From Trichomonas tenax (lineage: Eukaryota; Parabasalia; Trichomonadida; Trichomonadidae): 13,928 nt of DNA. Location of the stretch: assembly GCA_023091735.1 (NCBI GenBank), contig JALKBU010001242.1:1-13928 (forward strand), read 5' to 3'. The notes beneath the pieces are model-generated. The model saw only the letters and a list, made by a program, of their open reading frames with translations, was not told the origin of the DNA and searched no databases. Of the stretch, positions 7,840 to 13,928 are shown piece by piece; the first letter of the stretch is position 1; every line of letters starts with the position of its first letter. The translations under genes were made by a program, and so were the position numbers.

Positions 7840-8748
7840 TTAATATATCTCTTTGAGCTTAGTTCTTCCAACTTTAGGTCTAACGATAAACGTCGACTGG
7901 GAGTAATATCCTTTACGAACGTTCGTCAAAATAGCATTATGCGGCATTCTCTTGACGAAGGTTGAATTCGTCTCTCTAAAGAGTGCCAAGCTTAATAGTT
8001 GATCGATAGATGGTCTCTCCTCAGGGTTCTTTTTCAAGCAGTGACCGATAGCAACTGCTAAATCCTTGTTCTCTATGATGTTCAAGCGTGGTTCAAAGTT
8101 CATCAAGTTCTCACAAAGTTTATCCCTTGTATCGCCTGCCCATGGTAGTTTTCCTGTTGCCAGGATAAAGAGCGTGACTCCTATTGCCCAGATATCAGCC
8201 TTGAAAGGATCGTGTGGCGTATGTGTGAGAATTTCTGGACCCATGAATGGCACTGAACCACAGTTTGTCTGTTCTTTATGTGAATTCTGGCACAAGGAAG
8301 AAAGCCCGAAATCGCACACACGAATGCGGTCATATTTATCGATGAGAAAGTTCGCTGGCTTGATATCATGATGAGCAATATTTGATCTGTGACATGCCCT
8401 AATTGCCTTCAGTATTCCAATGCAGTATCTGATTAATATGTCGTTAGGCAAGTTATCCCTCCTCTTAATAAACTTTTCGAGACTGAATGGGCAAAATTCC
8501 ATCAAGAGGTAAACTGAACCCTCGAAATAGTCATAGTGATAAAGCCTGATGACATTTGTATCATCTACTTCCTTCATGCAGTCTATTTCACTCCTATTAA
8601 ATTTACTCTCGAGAACAGACTTCAACGCGAAATCGCACTTATACACAGGGTCATAGACCAAGTACACAACGCCGTTTGCGCCCATTCCTAAAACATCGCG
8701 AAAAACAAGATTTTTAGAGCGTACATATGCTTCATCCCTCGCATTCAT
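7840..8748 (-). CDS. Serine/threonine protein kinase, CAMK-like
   Basis: The protein has 302 residues with a complete kinase domain at about 15-280. It has a glycine loop GMGANGVV (21-28), VAIK-type lysine K43 in ALK, catalytic loop HHDIKPANF with D128 and N133, DFG (146-148), GPE (170-172) for APE, and DIWAIGVTL (185-193). All catalytic residues are present, so it should be active. The usual HRD arginine is His127, which would change activation-loop control. The DxKPxN and DIWxxGVxL pattern places it near the CAMK/CAMKL group, which is greatly expanded in trichomonads. There is a short basic C-terminal tail and no membrane or regulatory domain. The only in-frame ATG that keeps the family N-terminus is at 8748; the frame stays open to 8853 only through a TTG. 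No good Inr is close upstream, so the leader may be longer than usual. Confidence 0.92.
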   Translation of the reverse strand: MNARDEAYVRSKNLVFRDVLGMGANGVVYLVYDPVYKCDFALKSVLESKFNRSEIDCMKEVDDTNVIRLYHYDYFEGSVYLLMEFCPFSLEKFIKRRDNLPNDILIRYCIGILKAIRACHRSNIAHHDIKPANFLIDKYDRIRVCDFGLSSLCQNSHKEQTNCGSVPFMGPEILTHTPHDPFKADIWAIGVTLFILATGKLPWAGDTRDKLCENLMNFEPRLNIIENKDLAVAIGHCLKKNPEERPSIDQLLSLALFRETNSTFVKRMPHNAILTNVRKGYYSQSTFIVRPKVGRTKLKEIY

Positions 8749-8878
8749 TTTTTGTATTTGAATAGAAATGTGGAAGCAGAACCTTATTTTATCTAATGGG
8801 ATTTGGTCGATAAAAATATGAAAATTATGATTGCCTATACATTTATAATCCAAATCCGCAATCGAAAATTTGGACCAA

Positions 8879-8904
8879 GTAAACTTCTAATTTGTGAAGT
8901 TTAC
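8879..8904. repeat. Perfect 9-bp inverted repeat upstream of the kinase
   Basis: GTAAACTTC (8879-8887) and GAAGTTTAC (8896-8904) flank an 8-nt spacer, 131-156 bp upstream of the kinase ATG. It could be a dimeric factor site or a foldback sequence. Confidence 0.45.
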
Positions 8905-10141
8905 ATTATAAAATTTTGGCGCCATAGTATTGTTGTTTCTAGCCAAAGCGTTGCATAAGCATCTTCTCAATTATATGATATGAATGAGACATGTATATAA
9001 GTTAATCTTCCCTGAGAATTTGTGAGACTTACTTATCCTAGCTGAGCAAAATTTGTAATTTTTCGAATAATGCTCTAATTGGAGGTCAGTTAGCAATGAT
9101 TACCTACTTCTATAGAAAGCATACCATTCTACGTCGAAATTTCTTTGAAATATTAATGCCGATATCTCGATATGATACTATTTGAGTCTCTACAGCTATA
9201 TTTTATGAGCGTTTTTATGATTTTTATGACCAATATTAAGAGATGTTAAGTTTATGTTGCTATGTATCTATATATCTATTATTTCCAAACATCGAATATG
9301 TAATATTTTTTGATAAAGTGACTTTTATCTGCAAATAAGTAAGAAAATATCCATATTACGCAGATCTTATATAAAATTGACAATGTATGCTGCATTAATT
9401 TCCATTTATTATCGATGATGACATTGAATAGCGTCACTTTTCGGTTAAAAGTGAATAAAATTGATATTCTAAAATGAGCTGATTTTATTATAATCTACAT
9501 TTGAATATGATGATAATTATATGCTTCGAATCTTAATGATTTTTAAAATAAGGTTCTGTTTTCCCGCCTCTATTTGAATACATATAACTTTTGATAGTGG
9601 TGACCACATTCTTGGAATATAGAGATACAACGGTATATTCCTGATTGTTCACTTGGAGGAATCCCAACGTGCGACATCTTAAAATCTATTTGAAAGGATC
9701 TCAATTTTTTATGTAATGCTTAATAATACGCTCCATATAGCCAATTTAAAAAATAAGAAAAGTAGTCAAAATCTGTATGCGCAATTTAGTGTTTTCGATA
9801 TTTTTTTGAATGTTTTGTTCGTAAAAAGGTTTTTATTAAATTGCGAACTATTGAAAATTCATAAATTTGAACGTAAATTGTTCATCACAATAATTTTGCA
9901 TAATTGTAATAGCTGAATAACTATATTATAAATTTTTTGTTTGGGTTAAATTGAGAATTACACAATTTAACATGTCCAAGTTTTCTTGTTGAAAATCACG
10001 TGGATTCATGTTTCCAAGGATAAAATTAACAAATGTGAAGTTTCAAAAATTTGAAAGCATAAAATTTTAAGACGAATCTTTTATTGATAAGTGTAGACAT
10101 AATTCGATGTGGTGGAATTATTCAGAAGGAAAACTTTGTTT
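8905..10141. other. Gene-free AT-rich stretch
   Basis: I see no supported gene. A plus-strand ORF at 9716-9916 (66 codons) is AT-driven, with no start context or domain. The stretch includes a TGGCGCCA palindrome (8917-8924), a hairpin at 9434-9454, and an 8-bp inverted repeat GGAATATA/TATATTCC at 9614-9621 and 9634-9641. It could hold non-coding RNA or decayed mobile DNA, but nothing diagnostic is visible. Confidence 0.5.
9434..9454. repeat. Perfect 8-bp hairpin, 5-nt loop
   Basis: TCACTTTT (9434-9441), loop CGGTT, AAAAGTGA (9447-9454). The left arm also begins with TCACTTTT, which resembles the initiator motif, so each strand carries an Inr-like sequence. No gene follows in either direction. 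Confidence 0.45.
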
Positions 10142-11241
10142 TTAAGGGTCCGCTATTGCTAAATATGGGCTCTCAAAATATTCTATGAGATTGTCTAAAA
10201 AACGTATTTCCCACAATTTGATGCTTTTCAAGATAGAGAGATCTAGATTTACAATGATATGCAATTCTTTGCACATAGCATATTAGAGGAGATTAATTAA
10301 TATTCCTCGCTTAAAAATAAATCAAAACTTAAAAATCATAGACTTTGAAAAAGAAATGTGATTTTTTTCAAAAAACACGAGTGATGTGAAAATCAGGACC
10401 CTTTTTCTTGCATTAATTCATTTACCAATTATCACTTAGCGGTATTTTGGTAATAAATTTGCAAAATACTAACAGGGAGGAAAAAATTTAAAATAAAACA
10501 GCAAAATTTGTATATTTCTCGATTTCAAGGTATAATTTGCATTATTGTAGTACTGAGATCGCTGTAATGCCAAAATAAATTGAAAATACATGGTTTTGAA
10601 CATGATCTCACACAAATATGAATTTCACAATAAAACATTGATATATGAATATTAAGCATAAAAATAAATTAATTATTACTCAAAAATTCCTCGATTTTTG
10701 AAAAACATACGAAAGCTTTAGGGCATTTACACAAAATAACGTTTGGGGAGACAGTTATGCTATCAATTCACGTGGACGAAAGCCTAGAACCAATGTAGAG
10801 CTATCCATAAATTTAGGGTAATAATTCGTGTTATTTATGGATACCAAAGCACCTAATTGAAATAAAATAGCTATCATAGGCTATAGTAACTGTTTAATGC
10901 ATCAAACAAATTGAATGCGAAGAAACAGCAGAATTTCGTTGTGATTTGCTTGTTTATTTTACTACTTTACAATTATCAGCTATTTTTAGCATGTATATAT
11001 TCAAGTGGCTATTAAAATGGTAAATGATTTCACCTTTTCCCGCTGATTATTAATATTATAATTAAAAAGTTGAAATTGAGCTGCGATACTCCAAGCAATC
11101 AATCCTTAGCATGAGAGAAAACAAAATCAAGAAGGTTGTTTTTTTGGTGAATTTTTAACATTTTCTTGTACCTAAATTAGTTAAAAATACACCAAAAAAG
11201 TGAAGGACGATACAGGAAGTTTGTCCATAGCGGACCCTTAA
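10142..11241. mobile_element. Putative TTAA-flanked TIR transposon remnant, about 1.1 kb
   Basis: TTAAGGGTCCGCTAT at 10142-10156 recurs inverted at 11227-11241 as ATAGCGGACCCTTAA: 15 bp identical, and about 19 of 22 when extended inward. In this AT-rich DNA such GC-containing ends are unlikely by chance. TTAA at both outer edges fits a piggyBac-like TTAA duplication; the alternative is a TA duplication with AGGGTCC... ends, as in mariner/Tc1 elements. The size, 1,092 bp without TTAA, is close to a small DDE element. No intact transposase is present. A plus-strand frame near 10740-10930 reads RGRKPRTNVELSI and later pieces between stops, which might be decayed coding sequence, but that is weak. 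The element is therefore non-autonomous or dead. An internal partial copy of the end motif (GGACCCTT) sits at 10399-10406. Confidence 0.5.
10802..10843. repeat. Perfect 11-bp inverted repeat inside the TIR element
   Basis: TATCCATAAAT (10802-10812) and ATTTATGGATA (10833-10843) flank a 20-nt loop. It lies within the putative TIR element, a little right of its centre. Confidence 0.55.
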
Positions 11242-11370
11242 TTGTTTATGCTCAATTTGACCTTTCAAAATTGTTTTTATCAAAACAAACAATGCAAAAA
11301 ATATGTGTAGATAGTTCTATTGTATTTCATTTGCTTAAATGGGAAATTTACACTGAAGTTAGTTATAAAC

Positions 11371-11410
11371 AATTGGTTCGTTTTTACCTAGCGGCAAAAA
11401 CCAACCAATT
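11371..11410. repeat. 40-bp imperfect palindrome
   Basis: AATTGGTT (11371-11378) pairs with AACCAATT (11403-11410). Inside, GTTTTT (11380-11385) pairs with AAAAAC (11396-11401), then CC with GG around a TAGC centre; only two positions mismatch in each arm. GTTATAAA just outside on the left and TTTATAAC further right add a weaker outer pairing. It sits between the TIR element and the start of the AT-rich block, so it may mark that block's edge or form a cruciform. Confidence 0.5.
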
Positions 11411-11547
11411 CTTTTGAAGTTTACTTCTTTATAACTTTCATCATATCTATTTATCAAAAATAATAATATATTTATTAATTATACATTCGCGTTTATCTGA
11501 GTTTTATCGGAGAAAACAATTATAATAATAATATATTTATTTATTTA

Positions 11548-12215
11548 TTAATTATCATAACCAATTTCTGAATCTTCTTCTTTAGATTTCCTTTGAAGTC
11601 TTGGTTTCTTTTGTCTACCAGCAGCCAACGCAGCTAATTGTTTTTATGTACACTTTCTTTTAGGTTTTAAATATATCTTTCATTAATTTCATATATTTAA
11701 CACATCTCGAAACTTCATCAGTATCTATTACATATAATTTATTATTCGAATTATATTCAAGTGGAATTACTTTATATTTGTTTCCAGTATATATATACGC
11801 ATATAAATCCTTTAATCCATAATATATGTTATTAAACGTATATTTACTATAAATATTTATTTGTTTAGCATGTTCAGGTAATTCGTTTACATAACTATAT
11901 TTACATCTATTTCTTTGAATTGTATTCTTATCACACCACATAAGATTATTAATATGATTATCTTTAATATCTCCGTTAATATGTGTTACGTATTTATATT
12001 CATTAGGATTTTCTAAGAAACATATCTGCTATTATTTTATGTTTGAAATAACTTTTATTCTGTAGTTTAACTCTAATATATCCTTGTGTATCAGGTGTTT
12101 CCTTATGAATATGCTTATTTAATATATAACATATTTCATAAGGATATTCAGTAGAGATTTCATATAAGTTATTATGTGATAGTGTAACATAATTATTGGG
12201 TACTGTTTCACTCAT
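11548..12215 (-). pseudogene. NUMOD4/HNH homing-endonuclease-type gene, frameshifted
   Basis: Homing-type HNH proteins bind DNA with a NUMOD module and cut it with an HNH nuclease. From ATG 12215 the first 70 codons give LYEIS..., a NUMOD4-like strand, then GYIRVKLQNKSYFKHKIIADMF, which matches the usual GYxxVxL...HRLVAxxF. The next frame continues with N-P-N-E-Y and VTHINGDIKDNHINNLMW, the VNHxxGxxxxNxxxNLxW core; the catalytic His is present. A third frame gives KPKRKCT, then a TAA, and a basic tail KQLAALAAGRQKKPRLQRKS ending EEDSEIGYDN at TAA 11550-11548. Each frame change is explained by one extra A (plus-strand T-runs at 12009-12012 and 11665-11668). The composition is far more AT-rich than that of host genes. 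It diverges from the plus-strand gene at 12350. The frameshifts may be real or sequencing errors. Confidence 0.75.
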
Positions 12216-12349
12216 GTTTTAATTAAGGATTAAATATTAGGTTTTTTAAGCAGTTCTATACCAAGCATACACAGTAATGTACGGTGGCATGTAATCTGTA
12301 TTAGAAGTAATATATGAAAAATATATCCCAATGTTGTATATTAATTAAA

Positions 12350-13601
12350 ATGCCTGATATATATGATCAATATCTTAAAATATATAACAAATATAAAAAG
12401 ATATATACCCAATATAAAAATAACAGTACTAATATTATTTCATGTGAATTATTAATTAAAAAACTATATAAGATCTATAAAGAAGTTATCGATGAAGATT
12501 ATGAAGATAGTATGCTGCTTATAATGAAACATTAAAATAAAATTGTTTCTAAAAGGACCAATCTTGATAAAAAAACTTAGAATCCAAATTTAAGCAATAT
12601 ATTAATGGTTTTAAATCCAAGATTAGCATTTTAATTAATAAAATAACAGATATGTGAGATGCTATGCCTGTAGATGAAGAAACACTTAAAAAATTAAAAG
12701 ATATGAAACTATCGGATTTAAGTTCGTCATATTTAAGACAAATGATGACAGATTTAGTAAATGAATCAACATTTACATCATTAAAGTATTATAGAGATAA
12801 TGCTGAATTAGATGATATGATTTATTGGCTTGTAATCGAAAGAGATACATTTTCTAAAACTAGATTAAAAGGATCCGGTTCAATATATTTATTTAAGAAA
12901 AAAGTTAAATATTCAGAGTTAAAGATTCCTGAAGAAGAAAAGAAAAAACGGTTTCCTAGAACAAAGAAAGATTTTGATGCAAATATAAAATTAAATGGTG
13001 AAGTACTTAGAGGTAGAACTATTTTCGAGAATTACTTTTCTTATGGTGAAAAATGGAAATGAACTTAAAAATATGTTTTTGAAATCGATTAATACTTCTT
13101 TAGTGAGATTTAGAAATGAATGGGAAAAACATAATAAAAAACTTAAGAAATCTAATGATAAACATAGATTTAACAGATCATAGTGAAGTATTAGCACTAA
13201 GACAAAATAAAAATGAATTAGAAAATATAATTGTTTATTCTACTGATGATGAAAAGCTAGCAATTCTTAAATATAAAATTAGAACAACTCCTAATGCTAA
13301 AGAACCAGATTGGGATTATGTTAAATTAAATATTAGAAAGATATTTAATCGAAGTATTAACATGCTAATCTTTGATTATCAAAAACTTTTAGATGAAGGA
13401 ATCAAACAATTAGAAAAACCTACAAAATCTAAATCTGAAACACCAACAAAACAAAAACAAGAAAAACCTAAAAACGTTAGGTTAACAAAACAATGAAGAT
13501 AACAAATAATAGAAGATTCTAAACGAGGTATCGAAGATCCGGATTATGTTGTAATTAGAAATGAGAAGACAGGTAAAGTAATAGTTCGTAAACGTAAATA
13601 A
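12350..13601 (+). pseudogene. Frameshifted coiled-coil and Lys-rich gene of unknown function
   Basis: The pieces read in order as one protein of about 400 residues. ATG 12350 starts a Tyr/Lys/Ile-rich coiled-coil stretch (MPDIYDQYLKIYNKYKK). It breaks near 12505 and continues in pieces (about 12511-12540, then KFKQYINGFKSKISILINK) up to a TGA at 12655-12657. The best segment, MPVDEETLKKLKDMKLSDLS..., is open at 12664-13062. The reading then moves one frame at the A5 run 13049-13053 and again at or near the A6 run 13136-13141, giving EVLALRQNKNELENIIVYS and a long helical region. Near the end, TGA 13494-13496 and TAA 13500-13502 interrupt the frame, which goes on as EDPDYVVIRNEKTGKVIVRK to TAA 13599-13601. 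A Lys/Thr/Pro/Gln linker (PTKSKSETPTKQKQEKPK) is near the C-terminus. I recognise no family; it may be a structural or DNA-associated protein of a mobile element. Confidence 0.6.
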
Positions 13602-13625
13602 GATATATAGTTTAAAAATAATTAA

Positions 13626-13928
13626 ATGGTTAATAAACGTAAAAACTATAATAGAAAAACTAAGAGATCATATCAAAGAAAATCAAAACGTACATCTAAT
13701 AGACAAAATACTGTTATTCAACCAGTTAATAATATTACAGTTAGTCCTTATTTTTATGATCAACCTAGAACTCTTGAAAATCTTAGAGAAACAGTTATAC
13801 TTAATAATTTACCAGAAAAACCTAAATTAAGTACTTTTCTTAGTCAAGCATATGAATCATATACTAAAGCTAATAATGAAAAACCTAAGTTATCTATATC
13901 TGAAAATAATAATATTAATATTGAACAA
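13626..13928 (+). CDS. Highly basic N-terminal protein, incomplete at right edge
   Basis: An uninterrupted frame of 101 codons runs from ATG 13626 to the window end, so it is the intact 5' part of a longer gene. The first 27 residues are strongly basic (MVNKRKNYNRKTKRSYQRKS and on), rich in Lys, Arg, Tyr and Asn. The rest is polar, with the segments PYFYDQPRTLENLRETVIL and FLSQAYESYTKANNEKPK. Such a basic N-terminus suits nucleic-acid binding or a minor virion protein of a mobile element, but that is inference. It lies 24 bp after the stop of the preceding broken gene, on the same strand and with the same AT-rich codon use, so both probably belong to one element. No Inr is evident. Confidence 0.65.
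   Translation, partial: MVNKRKNYNRKTKRSYQRKSKRTSNRQNTVIQPVNNITVSPYFYDQPRTLENLRETVILNNLPEKPKLSTFLSQAYESYTKANNEKPKLSISENNNINIEQ

Noticed and set aside
8066..8378. ORFs overlapping the kinase (8066-8371 plus, 8181-8378 minus)
   Set aside because: They are shadows of the kinase gene.
8749..8853. N-terminal extension of the kinase from 8853
   Set aside because: The codon at 8853 is TTG and no in-frame ATG lies between it and 8748; the extension has no kinase features.
9716..9916. Plus-strand ORF of 66 codons
   Set aside because: It is AT-driven, rich in Phe/Leu/Lys/Asn, with no Inr, domain or neighbouring gene context.
1..13928. tRNA, rRNA, CRISPR array or bacterial-style operon signals
   Set aside because: No tRNA cloverleaf motifs, rRNA-like stretches, regularly spaced long repeats or Shine-Dalgarno-linked gene strings were seen. 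The promoter signals are eukaryotic (parabasalid).

Overview
The window looks like nuclear DNA of a parabasalid protist, a trichomonad such as Trichomonas, Tritrichomonas or Histomonas; I cannot choose the genus. The support is a protist-type beta-tubulin beginning MVREI, intron-free genes in AT-rich DNA, very short 5' leaders with trichomonad-style initiator elements (TCACTTCATT and TCACTTTTTA, 8-12 nt before two start codons), a stop codon fused to a TAAA poly(A) signal, a CAMK-like kinase of a type common there, and family 61 glycosyltransferase (GT61) relics.

Layout. 1-590: apparently decayed minus-strand coding DNA. 643-1035 (+): a small DPY30/RIIa plus EF-hand protein resembling EFCAB10 of cilia. 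1101-2087 (-): a helical armadillo-like protein, possibly an ARID2/RSC9-type chromatin subunit, converging on the first gene; four copies of a TTACATGTCA-type element lie behind its promoter. 2709-4993 (-): two GT61 genes in tandem, both dead. 5225-6562 (-): intact, GC-rich beta-tubulin. 6577-7839: mostly non-coding, with small doubtful ORFs and a duplicated 20-mer. 7840-8748 (-): an intact Ser/Thr kinase with HHD in place of HRD. 8749-11547: about 2.8 kb with no convincing gene, but holding a 1.1 kb structure with TTAA-flanked terminal inverted repeats (10142-11241) and several perfect hairpins.

11548-13928: a different world. It is very AT-rich, closely packed and mobile-element-like. It contains a broken NUMOD4/HNH homing-endonuclease-type gene (-), a broken coiled-coil and lysine-rich gene of unknown function (+), and the intact 5' part of a very basic protein (+) that runs off the right edge. 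This is probably one end of a large mobile or virus-derived element (a Maverick/Polinton-like origin is possible), but no hallmark gene is visible. Four of its frameshifts can each be explained by one extra A in an A-run of the coding strand, which is either a homopolymer sequencing artefact or a real biological pattern.

The host genes do not form a pathway or operon. Two (EFCAB10-like and beta-tubulin) fit a flagellar or microtubule role. The best candidates for something undescribed are the TTAA/TIR element, the AT-rich block with its A-run frameshifts, and the upstream repeat cluster of the armadillo-like gene.
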